Assembly (NCBI GenBank): GCA_964636945.1
Contig: CAZWVH010000012.1
Location: 1-53,851 of the forward strand
Length of the DNA stretch: 53,851 nucleotides
Reading direction: 5' to 3'
Source of the DNA: CAZADA01 sp964636945
GTDB lineage: Bacteria > Pseudomonadota > Alphaproteobacteria > Caulobacterales > Maricaulaceae
Numbering within the stretch: position 1 is the stretch's first letter; each line of letters starts with the position of its first letter. The notes beneath the pieces are model-generated. The model searched no databases and was not told the DNA's origin. It was given only the letters and a program-made list of their open reading frames with translations. The position numbers and the translations under genes are program-made. Below are positions 8,751-17,594 of the stretch, piece by piece.

Positions 8751-9335
8751 GTGATCCTAGTGATCGACAATTACGACAGCTTTGTATTCACCCTTGCGCA
8801 TTACATATTCGCCGCGGGAGGCAAGCCCCAAGTGGTCAGAAATGACTCACTGACGGTTGACGACGCCCTCGCCATGAAGCCGGAAGCGGTGGTCTTGTCT
8901 CCTGGACCAGGTCGACCTGAAACAGCGGGCATTTGCATCGATCTCATTCAAGCAGCGCCACCCGAATTGCCCATTCTAGGCGTTTGTCTTGGCCACCAAG
9001 CCATCGCCGCCGCCTTTGGCGGTGACATTATCCAAGCGCCGGCCATTTTTCACGGCAAGCTATCCACAATCGCCCATGATGGGGCCGGAATTTTTGAAGG
9101 CCTGCCGGAAACCTTCCAGGTCACCCGCTATCACAGCCTGACCATCGACCCAGCGACGCTGCCCGATTGTCTCACGGTCAGCGCCACCGCCGAAGACGGC
9201 GCCATCATGGCGGTTAGCCACCGGGACCGACCAGTGTATGGGGTACAGTTTCACCCTGAATCGGTCGCCTCGGAACATGGTCACCGCATGGTGTCGCAGT
9301 TTGTCCAATTCGCCCCCATGTTGGCCGCGTTATGA
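8751..9335 (+). CDS. trpG: anthranilate synthase component II (glutamine amidotransferase)
   Basis: About 194 residues, normal for TrpG/PabA. It delivers ammonia from glutamine to TrpE for anthranilate synthesis. The start shows the family signature IDNYDSFVF, then SPGPGRP (oxyanion region), the nucleophile motif GVCLGHQAIA and the catalytic His-Glu in YGVQFHPESV. GTG at 8751 is preferred, with GAGGGAG eight bases upstream; TTG at 8748 is possible. TrpE is not adjacent. The stop overlaps trpD by ATGA (9332-9335), so the two are translationally coupled. Confidence 0.95.
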   Translation: MILVIDNYDSFVFTLAHYIFAAGGKPQVVRNDSLTVDDALAMKPEAVVLSPGPGRPETAGICIDLIQAAPPELPILGVCLGHQAIAAAFGGDIIQAPAIFHGKLSTIAHDGAGIFEGLPETFQVTRYHSLTIDPATLPDCLTVSATAEDGAIMAVSHRDRPVYGVQFHPESVASEHGHRMVSQFVQFAPMLAAL

Positions 9336-10357
9336 TTGAATTCACCGTGATCTTGCAGCGGCTCGCCGACGGCGAAACGCTGAGCATTGCTGAAAGCGAG
9401 GCCGCCATCGCGCACTTTATCGACGGCGGTGCGCCCGACGCGCAGATCGCCGCCTTTTTGATGGCGCTGAAACTGCGAGGCGAAACCGTTGAGGAGATCG
9501 TTGGCGGCGCGCGAGCCTTGCGCGCACGGGCGACCCCCATCAACGCACCGAAGAATGTGGTGGACACCTGCGGAACGGGCGGCGGCTGGAGCTCTTTCAA
9601 CGTCTCCACCGCAGCCGCATTTGTGGCTGCTGGCGCGGGCGCTATCGTGGCAAAGCACGGCAATCGAACGGTGACGCGGAAGTCGGGATCCGCCGATGTC
9701 ATCGAAGCGCTCGGCGTGGATCTTACTGCGTCGCTTGCCTCGTGCGAACACGCGTTGAGCGAAGTTGGGCTGTGTTTCTTGTTCGCGCCGGTTCACCACT
9801 CGGCCATGCGCCATGTCGCGGCGGCGCGCCGAGCATTAGGTCTGCGGACTGTATTCAATATTCTCGGCCCTTTAGCCAATCCAGCCGGGGCCAGACGCCA
9901 GTTGATCGGCGTGAATGAACCCCGGTTATTGCCGCTTATGGCGCAGGCCTTAGCCGAACTTGGCGCTGAACGCGCCATGATCGTCCACGGCAAGGACGGT
10001 TTGGACGAATTGACGCTCACTGGACCCAGCACCGTGTTTTTGTTGGCTGATGGCGCGATTTCCCAGTCCACTGTAAGCCCGGAGGACGTGGGGCTTTCCC
10101 GCTATGATCGAGAAGCGCTAGAGGGTGGAGGTCCGCGCGACAACGCCACGGCAATCAAAGCGATGCTCGAGGGCCAGCATGGTCCCTTGCGTGACATTGC
10201 CTGCCTTAATGCGGCAGCCGCCGTGGTTTTGGCCGATGTCACAAATGATTTGGCTAAGGCCGTGCGGATCGCCCAAGATGCAATTGACGATGGCCGCGCC
10301 AAGGCTGTGCTCGACGGACTGGTGCGCATTACGCGAAGGGCGGGTGTTCATGGCTAA
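9332..10357 (+). CDS. trpD: anthranilate phosphoribosyltransferase
   Basis: A 341-residue enzyme transferring phosphoribose from PRPP to anthranilate. The N-terminal helical bundle leads to the glycine-rich PRPP loop DTCGTGGGWSSFNVST, then KHGNRTVTRKSGSADVIEALG, the VHHSAMRHVAAARRALGLRTVFNILGPL core and KDGLDELTL. The loop is one residue shorter than the usual GTGGDG form and lacks its aspartate, although the rest of the active site looks intact. It overlaps trpG by four bases and trpC by eight (10350-10357). Confidence 0.95.
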   Translation: MIEFTVILQRLADGETLSIAESEAAIAHFIDGGAPDAQIAAFLMALKLRGETVEEIVGGARALRARATPINAPKNVVDTCGTGGGWSSFNVSTAAAFVAAGAGAIVAKHGNRTVTRKSGSADVIEALGVDLTASLASCEHALSEVGLCFLFAPVHHSAMRHVAAARRALGLRTVFNILGPLANPAGARRQLIGVNEPRLLPLMAQALAELGAERAMIVHGKDGLDELTLTGPSTVFLLADGAISQSTVSPEDVGLSRYDREALEGGGPRDNATAIKAMLEGQHGPLRDIACLNAAAAVVLADVTNDLAKAVRIAQDAIDDGRAKAVLDGLVRITRRAGVHG

Positions 10358-11174
10358 TGCCCTTTCTCAGATCATGAGTCGCAAGCGCGATGATGTGGCG
10401 GTGAGAAAACGCACCCGATCCAGCCGGGACCTTGAAGAACTCGCAGCCCGGCAATCTCCCCCGCGCGGCTTCAGAGATCAGCTGAATAAACCGGGTTTGC
10501 GATTGATTGCAGAGATCAAGCGTGCGAGCCCGTCAAAAGGTCTGATCCGGGCCGACTTCGACCCCACAGACCATGCCCTGGCTTACGAAAGCGGGGGGGC
10601 GTCCTGCCTATCCGTGTTGACCGACGGACCGGGGTTTCAAGGCGAAGATGACCACCTCATCGCCGCGCGCTCGGCGTGCGCCTTGCCCGTTTTGCGCAAG
10701 GATTTTTGCTGTGACCCTTATCAAGTGTTGGAATCTCGCGCCTTGGGCGCGGACGCCATCTTGATCATATTGGCCGCAATTGACGATGCTTGCTCCAGCG
10801 AGCTGATGTCTGCCGCTGAAGCGTTGGATTTGGATGTGCTGGTCGAAGTGCATGACCGCGAAGAACTCGACCGCGCTGAACGACTGGGTGCGCCGCTCAT
10901 CGGCGTCAATAATCGTGACCTGCGCACGTTTGAGACCCGCTTAGAGACGTTCGAGGCGCTTGCGCCCCATGCCCCCCAATCCGCCCTCTTGGTCGCGGAA
11001 AGCGGGATCGTGACGCATCAAGACGCACTGCGGATGCAGCGCGCAGGGGCCGGCGCGCTGCTGGTGGGGGAAAGCCTTATGCGGCAGGACAATCTCACGA
11101 CCGCAACCCGCGTGTTGCTGGGTCGTTCCATGGACGCAACGGGAACACTTGACGCAGATTCGGAACAAGCCTAG
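10350..11174 (+). CDS. trpC: indole-3-glycerol phosphate synthase
   Basis: 274 residues from the ATG at 10350; upstream in-frame codons belong to the shadow of trpD. It is a TIM-barrel enzyme closing the indole ring. Visible motifs are IAEIKRASPSKGLI (catalytic Lys), LSVLTDGPGFQG, LPVLRKDFCCDPYQV, LDVLVEVHDREEL, IGVNNRDLRTFE and AESGI near the end. It is a monofunctional TrpC, not a TrpCF fusion. Its last codon and stop overlap the LexA box that controls lexA. Confidence 0.96.
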   Translation: MANALSQIMSRKRDDVAVRKRTRSSRDLEELAARQSPPRGFRDQLNKPGLRLIAEIKRASPSKGLIRADFDPTDHALAYESGGASCLSVLTDGPGFQGEDDHLIAARSACALPVLRKDFCCDPYQVLESRALGADAILIILAAIDDACSSELMSAAEALDLDVLVEVHDREELDRAERLGAPLIGVNNRDLRTFETRLETFEALAPHAPQSALLVAESGIVTHQDALRMQRAGAGALLVGESLMRQDNLTTATRVLLGRSMDATGTLDADSEQA

Positions 11175-11177
11175 AAC
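11149..11177 (+). promoter_or_regulatory. lexA promoter with LexA (SOS) box
   Basis: GAAC-AAGCCTA-GAAC at 11163-11177 is a perfect match to the alphaproteobacterial LexA consensus GAAC-N7-GAAC. A plausible promoter overlaps it: TTGACG at 11149-11154 and TAGAAC at 11172-11177, spaced by 17 bases, so bound LexA would cover the -10. The element lies inside the 3' end of trpC (its stop is 11172-11174), and the leader to the lexA ATG would be about 35 bases. The box is seen directly; promoter hexamers are inferred. Confidence 0.88.
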
Positions 11178-11217
11178 AGAATGAGTAAATTCAACGCTCT
11201 TGATTCGGATGCTGGTC

Positions 11218-11871
11218 ATGCTGACGCCCAAACAACGCGAATTACTGCTTTTTATTCACGACCGAGTGGAGACCACTGGGGTTTCTCCATCATTTGACGA
11301 AATGAAGGATGCGCTCCACTTGGCGTCGAAGTCAGGCATTCACCGCCTGATCACGGCGTTAGAGGAACGCGGATTTCTGCGGCGCCTGCCCCATCGCGCC
11401 CGGGCGCTAGAGGTGTTGAAGCTACCGCCCAACTCGCCTCAACCGCGCGCTGCCAATACAAATCGCGGCATGGAGGAAGCCCAAGCCGGCTTTGAAGTGC
11501 CGATTTTTGGCCGGATCGCCGCGGGCACGCCCATCGAGGCAATCCAGCACGAGATCGACCGGGTGGCGGTGCCACCAACCATGATCGGTTCGGGCGAGCA
11601 CTTTGCACTCAAAGTGCAAGGTGACTCCATGATTGAAGCCGGCATTTTAGACGGTGACACTGTCGTGATTCAGCGTCGCGACAGCGCTGATAATGGCGAT
11701 ATCGTTGTGGCCCTCGTGGACGATCAGGAGGCCACCTTAAAACGCTTGCGCAAAATGGGCGCGACCGTGGTGCTGGAGGCGGAGAACGCAGATTTTGAAG
11801 ACCGGGAGCTGCCAGCCAATCGGGTTAAAGTGCAAGGCAAACTGGTCGGTCTGGTCCGGGCTTATCATTAG
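11218..11871 (+). CDS. lexA: LexA repressor, SOS regulator
   Basis: 217 residues from the ATG at 11218 (MLTPKQRELLLFI, the canonical LexA start). An N-terminal winged helix recognises DNA, with SPSFDEMKDALHLASKSGIHRLITALEERGF containing the recognition helix. The self-cleavage Ala-Gly bond is in GRIAAGTP at about residues 101-103. The catalytic serine is in GDSMIEAGI near residue 137, and the lysine in ATLKRL near residue 174. RecA filaments would trigger cleavage. The perfect LexA box upstream indicates autoregulation. Confidence 0.97.
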   Translation: MLTPKQRELLLFIHDRVETTGVSPSFDEMKDALHLASKSGIHRLITALEERGFLRRLPHRARALEVLKLPPNSPQPRAANTNRGMEEAQAGFEVPIFGRIAAGTPIEAIQHEIDRVAVPPTMIGSGEHFALKVQGDSMIEAGILDGDTVVIQRRDSADNGDIVVALVDDQEATLKRLRKMGATVVLEAENADFEDRELPANRVKVQGKLVGLVRAYH

Positions 11872-11885
11872 GCTTGCGCGGCGTT

Positions 11886-14156
11886 TTATGGGTATGGAGG
11901 GCTCCATGGGCGCCCTTCATGCTGCGCCTCTCGCACCTGCCAGCGGCCATGCTCAACATGTATTGTCAATGGCCGATGATACTGATCCGCGAGCACTGCG
12001 CCGTTCCCGCAGGCCAATGATGAGACCTGCTTAGCCAGATCAGGATCGCGGACAATGACAAGATCGGCCCGAGTGCAGTCGTCCGGCAGCGATCGAACCG
12101 CGGTTGGAAAGGCCAGAACCGTGTTGTTCACAGTCGCGACACAGCCCAACCGGTCACAGCGCAACGCCTGATCAAATGTGGCCACATCTGTGAGCTCACC
12201 ATCAATCCCAGAGCGTCTCAACACGACGTCCCTACGATAGTCGCCAAAATAAGACGGCTCGGTCGCGACCGGAGCGGTCGCCGCGCCAAACACAATCACC
12301 CGGCCATCCGCGCCCAGCCAGACATCGGGATCATCGCCAAGCAACCACAGGCCCGAACCAAGCAGTCCTATCGGTAAAGCAACGAGAATTCGCCCGGCGT
12401 TCAGCACGCACACCGCCACCAATCCCGCCACGACGAGGGCCAGGGCCAATGCGGGCGCGGAAGCAACCATGCGCAGGGCATGGGGCGCCGCCGCCACGCC
12501 TTCCGCGATCACAATCACCAGAGCTGCGCCCGCTCCAGCCAACCAGGCGAACAGTCCCCCCAGCCATGGCGCGCCGATTGCCTGACCGATGAACGCAAGA
12601 ATGCCAGCCACAACCGCCAACGGCATAACCCAAAACGAAAATATCGGCATCGCCGCGAGGTTGGCGCCCAAACCAAAGACTGCAATCCGATTGAAGTGAA
12701 ACGCCGCGAAAGGCCCTGTCGCCAACCCCGCAATGAAGCTTGCACGCGATAAGTCCACCATGGCGCCGCCAACGCGCCCCACGAGCCTCCTTTCAGCTTG
12801 CCCAAGGCCATGTTCTTGGCGTCGGCGCTCCAGCGCCCTGTAACCCGCAATGAGGGCGGTGGTTGCAGCAAATGACATCTGAAATCCGGGTCCCGCCGCG
12901 CTTTGTGGCGCAATCAGCAAGACCACAACGCCAGCCAATGCCACCGTGTGCAGACTCAAAGCCCTGCGTCGCAGGATGACCGCCATCATAACCACGGACG
13001 CCATGACAAACGCGCGTTGGGTAGACACCGCCGCGCCTGAGACCACCAAATAGGCCACCGCCACCATCAGCGCGCCCGCCGCCGCCCAGCGGCGTATATC
13101 GCGTCCCCGCGCCACCTGAGGAATGGCCGCTAGGCCAAGGCTCAATGCTCCAAATGCGCCGCCGGCGACCAGCGCCATGTGTAGTCCAGAAATTGCCAGA
13201 ATGTGCCCTAAGCCGGCCGCGCGCAGCGCTTCGCTGGCGCCCACCGGCAATTGCGAACGTTCGCCTGTGATGACCACGGCGACTAAGGCGCCCGCCGACC
13301 GCCTCCTGATCTCGATCGAAGACAGTGGCTCCGTGATGGGTGACACACCCGGCGCGCATACCTTCAAGTCGCGGGCGCTTAACGAAGGCTGCAACCCGGC
13401 CCCCTGGCAAGCAGACTGAAATACGGCTGCGGCCACACCGGCGCGCACTCGAGCCAAGCGACGTTGCAGTCCTTCAAAGCCCGACAATGGCAGATCTGTG
13501 AGCGCAAAATCCTCAAGCGCACGGCCAACGCCGCCCAGTCGGCCAAAATAGGCATTGCGCGCAAAATCATATCCGCCCGGTGTCGCTGGGCCCGGCGGAC
13601 CCGCCAGCCACGCCCTTACCCGCACGCCATCGCCCAAGCCAGGCAGTCCTTGGGCCTCCGGCGACACGGCGGTCACACGGACACGCTTGGGCGTCTGGTT
13701 CATGTTCGAAATCTCGACCACCCGCAGGGTCAGTCGAGCATTTCGGTCCTCACTGGGCGGATCGATCCGCTCCACCCACCCCGTGACCCAGTGCGCACCG
13801 CCATTGCCTGACAGTGTTGGCGAGCTCGCCCAACCGGCGTGGACCTGGCACCATGCCGCGCCACACAACGACGTGGCGATACAGATAACCAGCGTCCGCC
13901 AGAGGGGCGATGCGCCGAGCAAATGCATCATCAGCGCCAAGACGACCGCGCAGAGCGCGCACACGCGAACCACCAGAGGCTCCGGTTCACCAGGCAAGCC
14001 AAGATAAACGCATGAACCTAAGGCCGCGGCGAACACCGCCGTCAACGCCATACCGCCCGGCGCGAAAGCGATCATGGGCCGGACAAGCGACGGGCGCCGC
14101 ATCAGTTGCGAGCACTGACGCGCCAAGCTCCAAGGCATGGCGTCGGCAATCGCCAT
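11886..14156 (-). CDS. comEC: ComEC/Rec2 family DNA-uptake channel protein
   Basis: About 756 residues from the ATG at 14156, with GGGGGGA eight bases upstream (a GTG at 14177 is an alternative). After two or more N-terminal membrane helices there is the DUF4131 periplasmic domain. The Competence domain follows, with its signature GLGHILAISGLHMALVAG and many transmembrane helices. The C-terminal region from about residue 610 occupies the place of the metallo-beta-lactamase-like domain but lacks any HxHxDH motif, as in several alphaproteobacterial ComECs. It would move single-stranded DNA across the inner membrane. It is convergent with lexA (14-bp gap). Confidence 0.9.
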   Translation of the reverse strand: MAIADAMPWSLARQCSQLMRRPSLVRPMIAFAPGGMALTAVFAAALGSCVYLGLPGEPEPLVVRVCALCAVVLALMMHLLGASPLWRTLVICIATSLCGAAWCQVHAGWASSPTLSGNGGAHWVTGWVERIDPPSEDRNARLTLRVVEISNMNQTPKRVRVTAVSPEAQGLPGLGDGVRVRAWLAGPPGPATPGGYDFARNAYFGRLGGVGRALEDFALTDLPLSGFEGLQRRLARVRAGVAAAVFQSACQGAGLQPSLSARDLKVCAPGVSPITEPLSSIEIRRRSAGALVAVVITGERSQLPVGASEALRAAGLGHILAISGLHMALVAGGAFGALSLGLAAIPQVARGRDIRRWAAAGALMVAVAYLVVSGAAVSTQRAFVMASVVMMAVILRRRALSLHTVALAGVVVLLIAPQSAAGPGFQMSFAATTALIAGYRALERRRQEHGLGQAERRLVGRVGGAMVDLSRASFIAGLATGPFAAFHFNRIAVFGLGANLAAMPIFSFWVMPLAVVAGILAFIGQAIGAPWLGGLFAWLAGAGAALVIVIAEGVAAAPHALRMVASAPALALALVVAGLVAVCVLNAGRILVALPIGLLGSGLWLLGDDPDVWLGADGRVIVFGAATAPVATEPSYFGDYRRDVVLRRSGIDGELTDVATFDQALRCDRLGCVATVNNTVLAFPTAVRSLPDDCTRADLVIVRDPDLAKQVSSLACGNGAVLADQYHRPLTIHVEHGRWQVREAQHEGRPWSPPYP

Positions 14157-14287
14157 GTGACGTTTCCCCCCGACCACGTCGCCCGTGAATTTCGGCGTTG
14201 CGCCGTCTGCCTCTAGGCGAAATTGAGGCGGGCATGTTATCAGCGCGACAGCTTATTCGACAGACCAGTTAAAGACGCCGTCCATTC

Positions 14288-15703
14288 ATGAGTAAAACCC
14301 AGGCCGTTGTGACCCGTTTTGCCCCGTCGCCCACGGGATTCCTGCATATTGGCGGGGCGCGCACCGCATTGTTCAATTGGCTGTACGCGCGCGGGCGGAA
14401 TGGCAAGTTCCTTTTACGCATCGAAGATACCGATCGCGAGCGCTCCACGCCGGAGGCCGAGGCGGCCATTCTGGAGGGTCTGACGTGGTTAGGACTGCAT
14501 TGGGATGGAGAACCCGTCTCACAGTTTGCCCGCAGCGAGCGTCATCGCGAAGTGGTTGAGCAGCTATTGGCAACCGGGGGTGCTTTTCGTTGTTACATGA
14601 CCCCTGAAGAAACCGAAGCGGCGCGTGATGAAGCCAGGCGTCTGGGCCGGGCGCTGCGTTCGCCGTGGCGTGACAAGCCCGCGACTGATGAGCCAGCAAA
14701 CACGCCCCACACCGTGCGGTTCCGAACACCCGATGATGGCGATGTGATTGTCCAAGATGTGGTCCAGGGCGAGGTAAAATTTCCCTCCAAGGATCTCGAT
14801 GATCTGGTGCTGCTTCGCTCAGATGGAGCGCCAACCTATAATCTGGCTGTGGTGGTCGATGACCATGATATGGGCGTCACACATGTGGTTCGCGGCGATG
14901 ACCATTTGGCCAATGCAGCCCGCCAAACCACAATTTATCAGGCATTGGGGTGGTCGCCCCCCTCCTTTGCCCACATCCCGTTGATCCATGGCCCGGATGG
15001 AAAAAAGCTGTCAAAGCGCCACGGCGCCTTGGGCGTGGAGGCTTATCGCACTCTGGGATATCTGCCGGAGGGCTTGCGCAATTACCTCTTGCGTCTAGGC
15101 TGGTCGCACGGTGATCAGGAGTTGTTTTCCGACGCTGAAGCCAAAGCCGCCTTTGACATTACAGGCATCAATAAGGGCGCGGCGCGAATCGACTTTGACA
15201 AAATGGCGAGCGTCAACGCCCATCACATGCGCCAAGCCGATGACCAGCGCTTACTCACGCTGGTGGCCGAGCTCTTGGCTTCCAGCGGCAGCCCCCTCGC
15301 CCCTGAGCTTCAGGATCGGGCGCTTCGCGCTATTAAAGTGCTGAAGCAACGCGCAAAAACGGTGGTGGATTTGACCGAACAGATGGAGTTCGCACTGATT
15401 GATCGCCCAATTGTGTTGAGCGCGAAAGCCTCTAAAGCCTTGACTGACGATGCCATCGGTCGCATTTCGCACGTGCGAAACGCACTTGCGGCGTCTGATG
15501 AATGGGGAGAAGACAAGGTGCACGCCATTTTGCAGACGACGGCTCAGGAATTGGATGTCGGCTTTGGGAAAATCGGGGCGCCGATGCGCGCAGCGCTCAC
15601 CGGCGGTATTCCTGCCCCGGACCTTGCGCAAGTGTTAGTCATTCTGGGACGCGATGAATCCCTTTCTCGTTTGGACGACGCCCTCTCCCAAACGGCGGCG
15701 TAA
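14288..15703 (+). CDS. gltX: glutamate--tRNA ligase
   Basis: A 471-residue class I aminoacyl-tRNA synthetase. The HIGH-type motif appears as SPTGFLHIGGARTALFNWLYAR (about 12-33) and the KMSKS-type motif as DGKKLSKRHG (about 238-247). The C-terminal helical anticodon-binding region is present. The length matches bacterial GltX; the short zinc-dependent glutamyl-Q synthetase is excluded. It is followed 39 bases later by gltA on the same strand. Confidence 0.96.
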   Translation: MSKTQAVVTRFAPSPTGFLHIGGARTALFNWLYARGRNGKFLLRIEDTDRERSTPEAEAAILEGLTWLGLHWDGEPVSQFARSERHREVVEQLLATGGAFRCYMTPEETEAARDEARRLGRALRSPWRDKPATDEPANTPHTVRFRTPDDGDVIVQDVVQGEVKFPSKDLDDLVLLRSDGAPTYNLAVVVDDHDMGVTHVVRGDDHLANAARQTTIYQALGWSPPSFAHIPLIHGPDGKKLSKRHGALGVEAYRTLGYLPEGLRNYLLRLGWSHGDQELFSDAEAKAAFDITGINKGAARIDFDKMASVNAHHMRQADDQRLLTLVAELLASSGSPLAPELQDRALRAIKVLKQRAKTVVDLTEQMEFALIDRPIVLSAKASKALTDDAIGRISHVRNALAASDEWGEDKVHAILQTTAQELDVGFGKIGAPMRAALTGGIPAPDLAQVLVILGRDESLSRLDDALSQTAA

Positions 15704-15742
15704 GACAAGACAACGTAACGTTATTACCGAAAGGACACGCTC

Positions 15743-17050
15743 ATGGACAGCCACGCCAAGACGTCGGGAGAAGCCACTGTTTGGCTTCCAAACGGAAAAG
15801 AATTCAAACTCCCAGTCCTTGAAGGCTCCTTGGGCAATTCTGTGGTCGATATCCGCACGCTGCACAAACAGGGTGATGTCTTCACGTACGACCCGGGTTT
15901 TACATCCACGTCCAGCTGTGAATCTCAGATCACATTTATCGATGGCGATGAGGGCGAGCTATTGTATCGCGGCTACCCCATCGACGAACTGGCCGAACAA
16001 TCCAGCTTCATTGAAGTTTGCTATCTACTTCTGCATGGCGAATTACCCTCGCAAAGCCAATTGGCGGCTTTTGACAACGCCATCACTTATCACACCATGA
16101 TTCATGCGCAGTTTGATCGGTTTTTCGAAGGTTTCCGCCGTGACGCGCATCCAATGGCGATCATGGTTGGCGCCGTTGGCGCACTGTCGGCGTTTTATCA
16201 TGACTCCACTGACATCAATGATCCGCATCAACGCATGGTGGCCAGTCATCGCATGATCGCGAAAATGCCAACCATCGCGGCGCGGGCCTTCAAGTACTCT
16301 GCGGGTCAGCCCTTTGTTTATCCGCGTAATGAGCTGAAGTACTCCGAGAATTTCCTGCGCATGTGCTTCGCAGTGCCGGCTGAAGATTGGCAGCCCAATC
16401 CCGTGCTGACCCGGGCCATGGACCGAATTTTCATATTGCACGCTGATCACGAACAGAACGCGTCGACGTCCACAGTGCGCCTGGCCGGCTCGTCGGGCGC
16501 CAATCCCTTCGCCTGCATTGCCGCGGGCATTGCATGCTTGTGGGGGCCTGCTCACGGTGGGGCCAATGAGGCCGCCCTGAACATGCTCACTGAGATCGGC
16601 ACCGTGGATCGTATCCCAGAGTTTGTCGCGCGCGCCAAAGACAAGAACGATCCGTTCCGGCTTATGGGATTTGGCCACCGCGTTTATAAAAACTACGATC
16701 CGCGCGCCAAAGTGATGCAAAAGACGGCGCATGAAGTTCTCGACGAATTGGGCCTTCATAATGACCCACTGTTAAAGGTGGCCATGGAGCTGGAAAAAAT
16801 CGCGCTGCAAGATGAGTACTTCGTCGATAAGAAACTTTATCCCAACGTTGACTTCTACTCTGGCATTACCTTGCGGGCGCTGGGCTTCCCAACCGAAATG
16901 TTCACAGTTCTCTTCGCGCTCGCGCGTACAGTGGGGTGGATCGCGCAATGGACGGAAATGATTGAAGACCCGAGCCAGAAAATTGGCCGACCAAGACAGA
17001 TTTACACGGGCGCCACGCGTCGCGACTATGTGCCCATGGCCAATCGATAG
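15743..17050 (+). CDS. gltA: citrate synthase, type II
   Basis: A 435-residue enzyme condensing acetyl-CoA with oxaloacetate. It has the Gram-negative hexameric-type N-terminal beta domain (WLPNGKEFKLPVLEGSLGNSVVDIR ... TFIDGDEGELLYRGYPIDEL). Catalytic residues are visible: His in the GPAHGGANEAA motif (about 272), His in GFGHRVYKNYDPR (about 312) and Asp in NVDFYSG (about 369). GAAAGGA precedes the ATG. The spacer from gltX contains the short palindrome TAACGTTA. Placement near the PDH/lipoate genes is consistent with central carbon metabolism. Confidence 0.97.
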   Translation: MDSHAKTSGEATVWLPNGKEFKLPVLEGSLGNSVVDIRTLHKQGDVFTYDPGFTSTSSCESQITFIDGDEGELLYRGYPIDELAEQSSFIEVCYLLLHGELPSQSQLAAFDNAITYHTMIHAQFDRFFEGFRRDAHPMAIMVGAVGALSAFYHDSTDINDPHQRMVASHRMIAKMPTIAARAFKYSAGQPFVYPRNELKYSENFLRMCFAVPAEDWQPNPVLTRAMDRIFILHADHEQNASTSTVRLAGSSGANPFACIAAGIACLWGPAHGGANEAALNMLTEIGTVDRIPEFVARAKDKNDPFRLMGFGHRVYKNYDPRAKVMQKTAHEVLDELGLHNDPLLKVAMELEKIALQDEYFVDKKLYPNVDFYSGITLRALGFPTEMFTVLFALARTVGWIAQWTEMIEDPSQKIGRPRQIYTGATRRDYVPMANR

Positions 17051-17065
17051 CCGGTCTCGGGAAAG

Positions 17066-17578
17066 GTGAAGCTTCCCGACACGGTAGTGGAATTGGCCAC
17101 CGCGCTGGTCACTCAATCCAGCGAAGGTGGCCTGACGATCGCTACGGCGGAGAGCTGCACAGGCGGACTCCTGGCCGGCGCCTTAACCGCGATCCCTGGA
17201 TCATCAGCTGTGTTTGACCGAGGGTGGGTCACCTACTCCAATCAAGCAAAAACCGAGCTTTTGGGCGTGTCAGCGGACTTGATCACCCAGCACGGCGCCG
17301 TCAGCCTTGAGGTCGCAGAGGCAATGGCGCTTGGCGTAGTCGAGCGATCCAACGCCAGTCTGGCCATATCGATCTCCGGCATTGCTGGCCCTGGCGGCGG
17401 AACCCCCGACAAGCCCGTGGGAACTGTTTGCTTCGGACAGACTATGGCGAAACGGTCGTTACCGCCGGTTCAGATGCAATGGGCGGGCCTTGATCGCGAT
17501 GGCGTACGATATGAGAGCGTTGTGTTTGCCCTTCGATTGCTGATCACGGCGGCCTCGACCATCAGAACCGCCGATTAA
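17066..17578 (+). CDS. pncC: CinA-type nicotinamide-nucleotide amidohydrolase
   Basis: A 170-residue stand-alone CinA C-terminal domain. It deamidates nicotinamide mononucleotide to nicotinic acid mononucleotide in pyridine nucleotide salvage. Signature segments are TIATAESCTGGLLAGALTAIPGSSAVFDRGWVTYSNQAKTELLGV, HGAVSLEVAEAMA and ISGIAGPGGGTPDKPVGTVCFG. The start is a GTG at 17066 with GGGAAAG immediately upstream. Its tail-to-tail position with the START-domain gene is the usual arrangement in alphaproteobacteria. Confidence 0.93.
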   Translation: MKLPDTVVELATALVTQSSEGGLTIATAESCTGGLLAGALTAIPGSSAVFDRGWVTYSNQAKTELLGVSADLITQHGAVSLEVAEAMALGVVERSNASLAISISGIAGPGGGTPDKPVGTVCFGQTMAKRSLPPVQMQWAGLDRDGVRYESVVFALRLLITAASTIRTAD

Positions 17579-17594
17579 GCGCCGCACAGGATTG

